This document shows positions 26,408 through 34,733 of a stretch of 64,000 nucleotides of DNA, in pieces (within the stretch, counting starts at the first letter, position 1; every line of letters begins with the position of its first letter). A model generated the notes under the pieces. That model was not told where the DNA came from and did no database searches. It was given only the letters and a program-made list of their open reading frames with translations. The stretch spans positions 372,001-436,000 of the forward strand of contig WGLS01000001.1 of NCBI GenBank assembly GCA_016125455.1, given 5' to 3'. The stretch comes from Alphaproteobacteria bacterium (lineage in GTDB: Bacteria > Pseudomonadota > Alphaproteobacteria > Caulobacterales > Parvularculaceae). Both the position numbers and the translations under genes were made by a program.

Positions 26408-28798
26408 ATGAAGAATCGCCTTTTGGCGACGGCCTCGTGCGCCGTTGCAACGATCGCCTTGGCCTCGCCGGCAAGCGCGCAGACGGCTGTCGAAGCTTTG
26501 CGCGACAATATCGTCGTTACAGCGACAAAGAAGGCGAATGCGGAAAACGTGCAGGACGTGCCGATCGCGGTGACGGCATTTGGCGACGAGCGCCTCGACG
26601 CCCTCCAGTTCCGGGATCTTCAGGACCTTACCTATACCATCCCGAACACCCAGTTCGACGACATCGGCACAACTCCCGGCACGGCGAACTTCTCGGTGCG
26701 CGGCATCGGCGTCAATTCGTCGATTCCGTCAATTGATCCGACGGTTGGCGTCTTCGTCGACGGCATGTACTACGGCGTCAATTCGGGCGTTCTGTTCAAC
26801 ACGTTCGACATTGAATCGATCGAAGTGCTGCGCGGTCCGCAGGGCATTCTTTTCGGACGAAACGTCACCGGCGGCGCGGTCGTCATCAACACAAAGGACG
26901 CGCCGGACGAATTCGAGGCGTCATTCAAGTTCGCCGCCGACAGCGGTTTCCGGGGCAGCGGCCTCAACTATTACACGATGGGATCCGTCGGCGGCCCGAT
27001 TATCCGTGACGTGCTCAACGCAAAGATCGCGGTTTACTGGAACGACGATGACGGCTGGCAGAACCGCTACACTGGCGACGCCAGCGCCGCCGCCGCCGCC
27101 AATGCGGTATTTGGCGGGATACCGACAGTCGCCCCGGCGATCCCGCTGATAACGCAGAACGCCCGCACCGGCGAGGTCGTGAACCATGGCAAGCAGGAAA
27201 CGCTGATCATCCGTCCATCGTTCCTGTTGAAGGCCTCCGACACGTTCAGCCTGAACGTTAAGTTCGAGTACGGACAGGTCGATGGGGACGGCGCGTCGGC
27301 GCAGAACCACACGAACGGCCTTGGACAGACCAACCCGTTCTATTCCGCGCCGCGAGATTCATTCGACTTCTCGATCGACGAGCCTGGCATCACCGACAAT
27401 GACTGGATGCAGGTAATCGCCGAGGCGAATTGGGACGTTCCGTTTGGCGACGGCACGATCACGAACATCTTCTCCTGGCGCGATTATGAATCGTTCACGC
27501 GCGGGGATATCGACGCAACGCCGCTCTTCCTGTTCCATTCGGACGCGGCCCTCGACCAGCGCCAGCTTTCGAACGAGTTGCGCTATGCGGGCCGGTTCTT
27601 CGATGCGCTCGATGCGACGGTTGGCGTCTTCTACTTCACGCAGGACGTGAAGTACGACGAAAAGCGCTTCCTGTTAGGCGGCGCGCGCAACCAGTTTGGC
27701 GGCGGCCAGCAGGATCACGACGTCCTCGGCATCTTCGGCAATTTCGACTACGAGATTTCCGATTCCCTGACCTTCACGTTCGGCGGCCGTTGGACCCGCG
27801 AGGAAAAGACCGCGGACATCGCCAACCTCTTCCTCAATCTGGCGACCGGCTCCGTGCCCTGCGAAGTGACGACCGGCACCTGCCCGTTCGACTTCTCTGA
27901 CAGCGAGAGCTGGACGAACTTCACGCCGAAAGTCGGCCTGACCTGGGCGGCCAACGACTTCACGAATGTCTACGCCCACTGGACCCAGGGCGTGCGTTCT
28001 GGCGGCTACAACTTCCGGAACACGTCATCGAGCGGCCTGCCGACCCTGCCGACGCCAGGCGGGCCGGTGCCGAACCCGGCGTTCGACCCCCTCTTCCTGC
28101 CGGGTCCGTTCGACGAGGAACTCGTCAATGCCTACGAAATCGGCTTCAAGACCCAGCCCGGCGACGGGAAGGCGACGATCAACGCCGCGATCTTCGTGAA
28201 CGACATCAGCAACATGCAGCGCGAGATTAATCTTGCCGACCCCACGGCAGGGGTCGTTCAAACGATCGTCAACTCGGCCGATGCGACCATCTGGGGCATC
28301 GAAATCGACACCCTGGTCGCGGTGACCGACAATCTCGTTTTCACGGGCTTCCTTGGCTTTGTGGACGGCAAGTACCAGAGCGTCCTGTTCGACATCGGGT
28401 CGCCGAACCCGAACGCGAGCCCTGGCGTTGTCGACGGCGCCGACCTTCTGCTTGAGATTCCGCGCCTGTCGCCGTTCTCTTACGGGGCCGGGTTCGTTTA
28501 CTCGCTGCCGTTCGGCCGCGACGGGTCCATCAACGCGCGGTTCAACTATGCGCACCGTGACGCCAACTTCTACACGGACAACAACCTTGGCGTCCTCAAC
28601 GAAGTCGACATTATCGACGCCGGCGTGGAGGTGTCGCCCTTCGGCGATGGCGTGACCTTCCGCGTCTACGGAAAGAACCTGCTCAATGAAAACAATTTCG
28701 GCGGTGACACCCAGCTGCCGACGTCGATCGGGGCCGGCACGTTCTCGCCGCTGACGGTCGGACGGCGCATTGGGGTTGAGCTTCAGCTCGACTTCTAA
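26408..28798 (+). CDS. TonB-dependent outer-membrane receptor
   Basis: A 796-residue outer-membrane transporter. Signal peptide ends ASPASAQ. The TonB-box-like segment DNIVVTATKKA is followed by a plug (QDVPIAVTAFGDERLDALQF, RGIGVNSSIPSIDPTVGVFVDGMYYG, EVLRGPQGILFGRN) and a 22-strand-type barrel ending IGVELQLDF with the terminal Phe. A GGAGG ribosome site precedes ATG 26408. The plug resembles sphingomonad-type receptors for organic substrates; the ligand cannot be named. A terminator follows. Confidence 0.95.
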   Translation: MKNRLLATASCAVATIALASPASAQTAVEALRDNIVVTATKKANAENVQDVPIAVTAFGDERLDALQFRDLQDLTYTIPNTQFDDIGTTPGTANFSVRGIGVNSSIPSIDPTVGVFVDGMYYGVNSGVLFNTFDIESIEVLRGPQGILFGRNVTGGAVVINTKDAPDEFEASFKFAADSGFRGSGLNYYTMGSVGGPIIRDVLNAKIAVYWNDDDGWQNRYTGDASAAAAANAVFGGIPTVAPAIPLITQNARTGEVVNHGKQETLIIRPSFLLKASDTFSLNVKFEYGQVDGDGASAQNHTNGLGQTNPFYSAPRDSFDFSIDEPGITDNDWMQVIAEANWDVPFGDGTITNIFSWRDYESFTRGDIDATPLFLFHSDAALDQRQLSNELRYAGRFFDALDATVGVFYFTQDVKYDEKRFLLGGARNQFGGGQQDHDVLGIFGNFDYEISDSLTFTFGGRWTREEKTADIANLFLNLATGSVPCEVTTGTCPFDFSDSESWTNFTPKVGLTWAANDFTNVYAHWTQGVRSGGYNFRNTSSSGLPTLPTPGGPVPNPAFDPLFLPGPFDEELVNAYEIGFKTQPGDGKATINAAIFVNDISNMQREINLADPTAGVVQTIVNSADATIWGIEIDTLVAVTDNLVFTGFLGFVDGKYQSVLFDIGSPNPNASPGVVDGADLLLEIPRLSPFSYGAGFVYSLPFGRDGSINARFNYAHRDANFYTDNNLGVLNEVDIIDAGVEVSPFGDGVTFRVYGKNLLNENNFGGDTQLPTSIGAGTFSPLTVGRRIGVELQLDF

Positions 28799-28824
28799 TC
28801 GCGCGAAGAACAAGGGAGGAGACG

Positions 28825-28861
28825 CCCTCGTCGGCTTCGGCTGACGGGGGCCATCTTTTTT
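28825..28861 (+). terminator. Rho-independent terminator of TonB-receptor gene
   Basis: Stem CCCTCGTCGGC / GCTGACGGGGG (two G-U type pairs), TTCG tetraloop, then CCATCTTTTTT. It lies 27 bases after the receptor stop. Confidence 0.85.
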
Positions 28862-28927
28862 GGGACCTCCGGCTTGCGCGTGGGTCAGGCTAGTCGCCAT
28901 CCTCGGCCGGGAGTGCAGGGACCCAAG

Positions 28928-29170
28928 ATGACCGACCGAGAAGAATTGGCGACACGGCGCCTCGACGTGCGCGGCCTTCGGTGCCCGATGCCCGTCCTAA
29001 GGGCGGAGGCCGCCCTGCGTCGTTTGTCGCCTGGCGACATGATCGAGGTGTTAGCGGACGACCCGATCGCGGCCGTCGACATCCCCCATTTCTGCAGCGA
29101 AGCTGGGCACGCCGTTGAGCGTCTCGCCGACGAGGGCGATTGCTGCGTCTTTCAGGTCACGCGGGGTTAG
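28928..29170 (+). CDS. TusA-family sulfur-carrier protein
   Basis: An 80-residue sulfurtransferase-fold protein. The catalytic cysteine is in the hallmark LDVRGLRCPMPVLRAE, followed by LSPGDMIEVLADDPIAAVDIPHFC. The family passes persulfide sulfur to tRNA thiolation or molybdenum cofactor pathways. I start at ATG 28928; the open frame reaches further back. It stands alone, so its role among TusA/YeeD types is open. Confidence 0.9.
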   Translation: MTDREELATRRLDVRGLRCPMPVLRAEAALRRLSPGDMIEVLADDPIAAVDIPHFCSEAGHAVERLADEGDCCVFQVTRG

Positions 29171-29340
29171 AAAACAGCGGTTTCCCGGCCGCGCACCCCT
29201 TTGCTTGACGGCTTTGACCTGCGGATTGCTACCCGGTCATGTAAAGGTTAGCCTAGCCGCGTTCGCGATGACGTGATTAGCTGCGACGTCGCCGGGGAGG
29301 CGAGGCGCGCTGGGTCGACGACCGAGGGGTGTGAGGGGTT

Positions 29341-30669
29341 ATGAACAACAAGACCTTTTTTGGAGACGCGCGCCGCCTGATGCGGGGCGCCGCCGCAGGC
29401 GCTTTGGTCGCTGTGTCGTCGTTTGCGATCGCGGGCGCCGCGCACGCCGAATACGAGATGGGCCTTGAGGCGTTCAAGCGCGGGGAGGAGGATCTCGCCC
29501 TCGACCTGTGGGAGCGTTATGCCGTTGCTGGCGACGTGCGCTCCATGAAGGCGCTTGGCGACTATTATTCCGGCCGCGCGATCGTCAATGCCGATGGCGC
29601 GGGCGTCGAGGCGGAGAAAAAGACGCGTGCTGACTATGTGCAGGCGCTGAAATGGTACATTCTGGCGTCGACCCACGATTTCAACGAGGTCCTGAAGACC
29701 CCGACCGCGTACGAACGCAACGCCCAGATCGAAGCGCAGGACAGGTTGCCGGCGATCCGCGCCAAGATGACTGACGCCGAAGTCGCCAAGGCCGAGCGCC
29801 TTGTCACCGACACGTTCGAACGCGGACGTCCGCGCGACGTATTCGTCGTCGCCCGGATGTTTCAGCGCGGGGCGGGCGTCCGCAAGGACAATGGGCGCGC
29901 CTATGAGCTCTATACTGTCGCTTCCAAGCGCGGCGTCGACGATGCGACCCTTGCGCTGCAGGCGATGCGCGATGGCGGCCTGATCGACGAGCGCCAGATC
30001 GCCGCCGCGGAAGAACGCGCGGTGAACTGGCAGCCGCCGCTGCCGGAGGAGCACACCGGCGACACCCGCCAGATGGCGGAGTTGAAGCGGCTGAAAGCGG
30101 AGCTCGAAGCGCTGAAGCTGCAGGACGCGTTGCAGGAGGTTTACGATATCGACGTGGCGGTGCTGCAGCACTCGCTCCGCGCGCTTGGGTTTTACTTCGG
30201 GGCCGTCGACAACAAGATGGGTCCGCAGACCCGCGAAGCGGTTCGTCGGTTCCAGTACGCGCAGGTTCGCGACGACCGTGAGATGACCGCCGAAGAAAAG
30301 CGCAATGTCGAGATCGGCGTTCTGTCGGCAAAGGATACGGTTGAGCTCGTCGCGCAGGCCGCCGGCCGGGCGGACAACGAGATCGCTCAGTACACCTATG
30401 GGATCATGCACCTGAGAGGGATTGGCGTTCAGAAGGACGGCGCGATTGCCGTCGACTGGTTGCGCCGCGCCGCCTCGAGGAACGTCGCCGAAGCGCACTA
30501 TGCGCTTGGCGTCGTGTATCGCGACGGCACGACTGGATTGAACGCCGTCTCGCCCAACAAGGCGAACGCGGCGTTGCATTTCGCCAAGGCGGGGCAGCTT
30601 GGCTATGAGCCCGCGCGCAAGGCGCTTGAGCTCCTCGAGTTCGAGAGCCCACGCAGCGTCGGCGAGTGA
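29341..30669 (+). CDS. Exported Sel1-repeat protein with peptidoglycan-binding-like motif
   Basis: A 442-residue protein with a signal peptide ending AGAAHA. Sel1-like helical repeats appear at the N-terminus (GLEAFKRGEEDLALDLWERYA), the middle (VARMFQRGAGVRKDNGRAYEL) and the C-terminus (YGIMHLRGIGVQKDGAIAVDW). Between these, a short coiled coil (MAELKRLKAELEALKLQ) precedes VAVLQHSLRALGFYFGAVDNKMGPQTREAVRRFQ, a peptidoglycan-binding-domain-1 pattern. A periplasmic wall-associated scaffold is likely. The exported beta-helix protein follows 20 bases later. Confidence 0.82.
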   Translation: MNNKTFFGDARRLMRGAAAGALVAVSSFAIAGAAHAEYEMGLEAFKRGEEDLALDLWERYAVAGDVRSMKALGDYYSGRAIVNADGAGVEAEKKTRADYVQALKWYILASTHDFNEVLKTPTAYERNAQIEAQDRLPAIRAKMTDAEVAKAERLVTDTFERGRPRDVFVVARMFQRGAGVRKDNGRAYELYTVASKRGVDDATLALQAMRDGGLIDERQIAAAEERAVNWQPPLPEEHTGDTRQMAELKRLKAELEALKLQDALQEVYDIDVAVLQHSLRALGFYFGAVDNKMGPQTREAVRRFQYAQVRDDREMTAEEKRNVEIGVLSAKDTVELVAQAAGRADNEIAQYTYGIMHLRGIGVQKDGAIAVDWLRRAASRNVAEAHYALGVVYRDGTTGLNAVSPNKANAALHFAKAGQLGYEPARKALELLEFESPRSVGE

Positions 30670-30689
30670 GAGTGGGGAGACAGGCAACG

Positions 30690-32135
30690 ATGAGCGCGAA
30701 CATGACAACCGCCCGTACCAAGTCGGCGTTCCTGCGCGGCCTCGCGGCCTCGTCGGCGATCGCCATGCTGGCGACAGCCGCCGCCGCTGGTCCGGGAAAA
30801 ATCGGCGGGTTTGATATTCCGGGCGGCATCACGACGAAGCCGGCCACGGATCCGGCGAAGCCAGCGGAGAACCAGTTGCAGCCCCAGGTGATCGTCAGCC
30901 AGACGCCTGGAAGCCAGGTCACGACGATTTCCCAGGCCATGGGCCTCGTGGCCCCGGGGGGCACGATCCTCGTGCGCGGCGGGATCTACAATGAAAACAT
31001 CAACGTCACCAAGCCAGTGGCGATCGTCGGCGCGCTTGGCGACTATGGCCGCGAGCCAATCATCCGATCAAACGCCGCCGCGCCATGCCTGACCATAGCG
31101 CCGCCGTCATCGGTCGCGCGCGTCAGCATTGAGCGCATGATCTTCGAATTCGACCACACGCGGTCATCGGAGCCATGCATCAAGGTTGCCGGCGGATCGG
31201 TCGCCATGCGCGACAGCGCCATTATTCCGGTGAACTCCGACATTCAGGTGCGCGCAGCCTATGGCCAGCTGCGCCCCGACATGATGGAGCACATCGCCCG
31301 TCCGCCTCGTGACGAAACGCCTGAAAACAGCGAAGCGCGCAGGCTCGAAGGCTACATCACGAGGCACGCGCGGCCGGTTGGCGCAGAAAACCGCGGCTGG
31401 GACTTCATGTCCGGCGGCACAGGCGTCGAGCGTTACAGCCATGCCCGCGCGACGGCGGGCGGCGGCCTGTTGAACGGCCCTGCCGCAGGCGTGCGCGTTC
31501 TTGCAGGCGACGTAAGCCTCGACAACAACACAATCATCGGCACACGGAAGGCTGTTGAGTTCCTTAGCTATGATCGCGCCCTTATTCAGGGATCGATGAC
31601 CAACAACGTGCTCATCGGCAACGGCGCCGGCATCGCGGCGACGGGACGGGTGGCCGACCTCCAGCTGACCCGCAACACCATCAAGTACAATTCCGGCCCC
31701 GGCATCGAAGTTGACGCCCGGGACGCCTATGGCGAAGTGAAAATCCTTGCGAACCTGATCGTTGGCAATGACACCGGCATCTTCCTGTCGGAAAAAGTTC
31801 GGTCTGCGATCGTCAATTCAAACTTCATCGCCCAGAATTTCGGTGATGCGATCCAGATGTCGACCGGGTTTTTCGGGGCTGTCGCCGGCAACACGCTGGC
31901 GGCGAACACCGGGTGCGCCGTCGAGTTTTTCTCCGCTGAACAGCGCGAGATCAACCGCACCTTCATAAAGGTGATCGCCGGCGAGAATTTTACGCCGGGA
32001 TTGCAGTACGACGCCACGAACGCCGCGCTCGACAATGGCGAAGACGCGGAGATTTCCCGGCGCGCGCGCAAGAAGCTTCGTCGGGACAACATCAATCCGG
32101 ACTCCATCATCCCGGCTTGCGGCGGTTCCTTCTGA
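30690..32135 (+). CDS. Exported parallel beta-helix repeat protein
   Basis: A 481-residue protein with a signal segment ending TAAAAG. A right-handed parallel beta-helix is suggested by repeated short strands and turns (GGTILVRGGIYNENINV, DNNTIIGTRKAVEFLS, TNNVLIGNGAGIAATG, TRNTIKYNSGPGIEVDARD, VGNDTGIFLS). ATG 30690 has an AGG ribosome site; a GTG at 30666 overlapping the previous stop is an alternative. No catalytic motif was recognised. It is co-transcribed with the Sel1 protein and ends at a clear terminator. Confidence 0.8.
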   Translation: MSANMTTARTKSAFLRGLAASSAIAMLATAAAAGPGKIGGFDIPGGITTKPATDPAKPAENQLQPQVIVSQTPGSQVTTISQAMGLVAPGGTILVRGGIYNENINVTKPVAIVGALGDYGREPIIRSNAAAPCLTIAPPSSVARVSIERMIFEFDHTRSSEPCIKVAGGSVAMRDSAIIPVNSDIQVRAAYGQLRPDMMEHIARPPRDETPENSEARRLEGYITRHARPVGAENRGWDFMSGGTGVERYSHARATAGGGLLNGPAAGVRVLAGDVSLDNNTIIGTRKAVEFLSYDRALIQGSMTNNVLIGNGAGIAATGRVADLQLTRNTIKYNSGPGIEVDARDAYGEVKILANLIVGNDTGIFLSEKVRSAIVNSNFIAQNFGDAIQMSTGFFGAVAGNTLAANTGCAVEFFSAEQREINRTFIKVIAGENFTPGLQYDATNAALDNGEDAEISRRARKKLRRDNINPDSIIPACGGSF

Positions 32136-32175
32136 TCACGGTTGACGCAACGTAAAGATCGCAGGTTTCAAGGAG

Positions 32176-32204
32176 CGGCCGCCCCAACAGGCGGCCGTTT
32201 CGTT
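32176..32204 (+). terminator. Rho-independent terminator after beta-helix gene
   Basis: Perfect 8-base stem CGGCCGCC / GGCGGCCG with loop CCAACA, followed by TTTCGTTT. It lies 40 bases past the beta-helix stop. Confidence 0.8.
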
Positions 32205-32343
32205 TACGGCGCGATTCAACAACCGGAAGCGCGATGCGTTGGCGAACGTGTTGTGCGGCTGAGGCTGTTTCGACATCCAAATGAGAAACGTCACGACTCG
32301 CCGTTGACGCGGCGGCCGGCGATTTCCGACATCAAGTGAAGAA

Positions 32344-32428
32344 TGGTGCCCCGCGTCCGAGTCGAACGGACACTCCTTGCGGAACCGGATTTTGAGTCCG
32401 GCGCGTCTACCAATTCCGCCAGCGGGGC
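32344..32428 (-). tRNA. tRNA-Leu (anticodon CAA)
   Basis: On the minus strand a class II tRNA is visible. Acceptor stem GCCCCGC/GCGGGGC with encoded ACCA, anticodon stem CCGGA/TCCGG around loop CTCAAAA (anticodon CAA), a long variable arm TTCCGCAAGGAGT and T-arm GTCCGTTCGACTCGGAC. A tRNA-Leu with CCA encoded in the gene is complete. Surrounding bases 32205-32343 and 32429-32661 show no other gene. Confidence 0.97.
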
Positions 32429-32661
32429 ATCATGTCGAGAAATACGCAAAGCGGCATTGCGGTCAAGCGCACAACCTCGCCCCCATGGCGATTGACGCCT
32501 CAAGGCGGCTTGCGGCGCGAGGTCAGCTGGCTTACCGCAGCGCGCGACGAACGCGCCGCTGTCGCGATTGAGTAACCTCGTTCGCTTAGTGGAATGGTGC
32601 ATGGCCGCGCCGGATGCGCAATCGACCGGGGAGCGGCGGCAATGCGGTCAGGAACGGAAAG

Positions 32662-33450
32662 ATGAACGCGCCCGTGCGCCGAGAAAATCTCAGGCCGGAC
32701 GGAGAGGCCCCTGACGGGAGCGCCAGCTCGGCGTCGATGCGAGCGATCCCGTTCCTGCGCCACGTTCTTGAAGCCGCTGCAACGGCGGCGGTCACATCGC
32801 CGGCCACCGCCGCGGGCGCTGCTTCGCCAAACGGTGCGCCTTCGGACAACGCCGCCGGCGAATCGCCAGACTCCGTTTCTGGACCGGATATGGGTGGGAC
32901 ATCACGGGCGCGCCTCGGCGATGTGGTCGACCGTCTCGACGAGCGCGCCTTTGGCATGATGCTCCTGCTGCTCGCCTTGCCGTGTTGTCTGCCTTTCGTC
33001 TACGTGCTCCCCCAGATTGTCGCGCTGCCGATGCTGGCGCTTGCAGGCCAGCTCGCCGTCGGGCGCAAGCATCCCTGGCTGCCAGGCTTTCTGTCCGAAC
33101 GGGAATTCGACGCGGCGGCATTTCAATCCGTGCTCGACCGTAGCGAGAAGTATGTGGGCTGGGTCGAAGCGTTCGCCCGGCCGAGGATCACGGCTATCAC
33201 AAGTCGGCATGGCGCGCGCATCCTTGGAGCGCTGCTGTTGGCGCCTTGCGCGTCGATCCTGGTGCCGTTGCCGGGCACGAACACAGTGCCGGGCATCGGG
33301 GTCGCAATCGCCGCACTCGGATTCATTGAGCGTGATGGCGTGCTGACCTGTCTTGGCGTAGTGCTCGGCTGCCTTTGGGTGGCGGCGCTCCTGATTTTCG
33401 GGCTCGAGGCGGCATCCCTGTTGAAGGACTGGCTCGCCGCGCGATTCTGA
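32662..33450 (+). CDS. ExoD-family exopolysaccharide synthesis protein
   Basis: A 262-residue membrane protein. The N-terminal 80 residues are low complexity (Ala/Ser/Pro). The ExoD domain follows: RLGDVVDRLDERAFGMMLLLLALPCCLPFVYVLPQ, a hydrophobic hairpin, AVGRKHPWLPGFL and a conserved cytoplasmic part RPRITAITSRHGAR, with two further C-terminal hydrophobic hairpins. ATG 32662 follows GGAACGGAAAG; ATG 32614 upstream is possible. ExoD was defined in rhizobial exopolysaccharide production, but biochemistry is unclear. Confidence 0.88.
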   Translation: MNAPVRRENLRPDGEAPDGSASSASMRAIPFLRHVLEAAATAAVTSPATAAGAASPNGAPSDNAAGESPDSVSGPDMGGTSRARLGDVVDRLDERAFGMMLLLLALPCCLPFVYVLPQIVALPMLALAGQLAVGRKHPWLPGFLSEREFDAAAFQSVLDRSEKYVGWVEAFARPRITAITSRHGARILGALLLAPCASILVPLPGTNTVPGIGVAIAALGFIERDGVLTCLGVVLGCLWVAALLIFGLEAASLLKDWLAARF

Positions 33451-33489
33451 CGCGTCGCCTCGAAGACAGAGGCGTTTATCCTTCGCGGG

Positions 33490-34062
33490 ATGTCTGAAGC
33501 GGTCATGCCGATGAAATTTCAGTCGATCGCACGCTCCCCGGTCGATCTCGCGCTCATGACGAGCATCGTCGTGAGCAGCGCGCTGCTGGCCGGTGCCCAC
33601 ATTTTCGAAGCGCTCGGCTATCAGCCATGCGGCCTTTGCCTCGATCAGCGCGAAGCGCACTGGGCGGCCGCTGGGGTGGCCGCGGCCGGCCTGATCGCAT
33701 CGCGCCTCGTAAAGGCCGGCATTGCCGCAACCGCCGCGGTTGGGGCCACGGCGTTTGTGTACGCATTGAGCGCCGGCCTCGCGTTCTTTCACACCGGCGT
33801 TGAGTTCAGCTATTGGCCTGCGTTCGGTTGTGACGCCAGCATGATTGGCGACGGAATGGACGTGGGCGAGTTTGCCGCGGCGCTAGATTCGGCGACGCCT
33901 GTGGCGGAATGCACGAACGCGCAATGGCGCCTGTTCGACATTTCAATGGCCGGATACAACTTCTTGGCGTCGACGGGCTTGTTTGCATTGTGCGCCGGCG
34001 CAGCGCTCGCGACGACAAGGCGACTTCGAAACGACGGGGAAGCGGGCGTTCATGACGGATAA
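33490..34062 (+). CDS. dsbB: Disulfide-bond formation protein DsbB
   Basis: Inner-membrane oxidase passing electrons from DsbA to quinone, 190 residues with four membrane helices. The CxxC pair is in YQPCGLCLDQREAHW near residue 48. The second periplasmic loop has FGCDASM and VAECTNAQW, which carry the second disulfide. It overlaps coq7 by 11 bases, so quinone supply and DsbB are coupled in one operon. A longer loop between the two disulfides than in E. coli is visible. Confidence 0.88.
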   Translation: MSEAVMPMKFQSIARSPVDLALMTSIVVSSALLAGAHIFEALGYQPCGLCLDQREAHWAAAGVAAAGLIASRLVKAGIAATAAVGATAFVYALSAGLAFFHTGVEFSYWPAFGCDASMIGDGMDVGEFAAALDSATPVAECTNAQWRLFDISMAGYNFLASTGLFALCAGAALATTRRLRNDGEAGVHDG

Positions 34063-34663
34063 GCACCAAACGGGCCGGACCCAAGCGCCAAGGGCGGTCG
34101 ACGCGGCGTCAGGTTTTTTTGGTCGCCATCGGCCGGGACCGAACGCCAAGCGCCTTGCCGAAATGATCCGGGTCGACCACGCCGGCGAATATGGCGCGGT
34201 GCAGATTTATCGCGGCCAGCGAGCTGTATTCGACGCGCTGCCGGCGAAAAAAGGCGTGTCTGACCTCTTGAAGCATATGGAAGAGGGCGAAGCACACCAC
34301 CTCGCCACGTTTGACCGCCTCGTTGCGGAAGGACGCGCTCGCCCGACTATTTTCGCGCCGATCTGGAACGCCGCCGGCTTTGCGCTGGGGGCGGGGACGG
34401 CGCTGATGGGCGAAAAGGCGGCGATGGCGTGCACCTCCGCGGTCGAAGAAGTCATCGAGCAGCACTATGCCGCGCAAGCCGAGGAGCTGGAAGCGGCTGG
34501 CGAGCCGCTAGCCGAAACGGTGCGCCGTTTTCGGGACGACGAACTTGGCCACAAGGAAACCGCCGAAGCGAATGGCGCCGCCGAAGCCCCTGGCTATGGC
34601 GTAATGCGCGCTGTCATTCAGGCGGGCTGCCGCGCGGCCATCCGGCTGTCGGAAAAATTTTAG
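34052..34663 (+). CDS. coq7: Demethoxyubiquinone hydroxylase Coq7
   Basis: Di-iron hydroxylase of the penultimate step in ubiquinone synthesis. The carboxylate ligands lie in RVDHAGEYGAVQIYRGQ, HMEEGEAHHLATF, EEVIEQHYAAQ and FRDDELGHKETA. Length of 203 residues with a polar N-terminal extension fits the alphaproteobacterial form. ATG 34052 lies inside the end of dsbB. A strong hairpin follows at 34691-34713. Confidence 0.96.
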   Translation: MTDKHQTGRTQAPRAVDAASGFFGRHRPGPNAKRLAEMIRVDHAGEYGAVQIYRGQRAVFDALPAKKGVSDLLKHMEEGEAHHLATFDRLVAEGRARPTIFAPIWNAAGFALGAGTALMGEKAAMACTSAVEEVIEQHYAAQAEELEAAGEPLAETVRRFRDDELGHKETAEANGAAEAPGYGVMRAVIQAGCRAAIRLSEKF

Positions 34664-34690
34664 CAGCCATCGTTTTGCGCGCGCTCTCGC

Positions 34691-34713
34691 GCTTGGATAG
34701 TGTCCATCCAAGC
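34691..34713. repeat. Inverted repeat between coq7 and M2 peptidase
   Basis: Perfect arms GCTTGGAT and ATCCAAGC around AGTGTCC. There is no T-run after it, so it may be an operator for the next gene or a weak terminator. It lies 20 bases before the M2 peptidase ATG. Confidence 0.4.
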
Positions 34714-34733
34714 TAATCGTTTCGGGTGGAAAA

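Noticed and set aside
28025-28900. Minus-strand reading frame of 291 codons over the TonB-receptor end
   Set aside because: Antisense shadow of the receptor barrel and terminator; low-complexity charged translation.
32344-32428. tRNA-Leu as integration site for a mobile element
   Set aside because: No integrase, no repeated tRNA 3' end and neighbours are ordinary genes.
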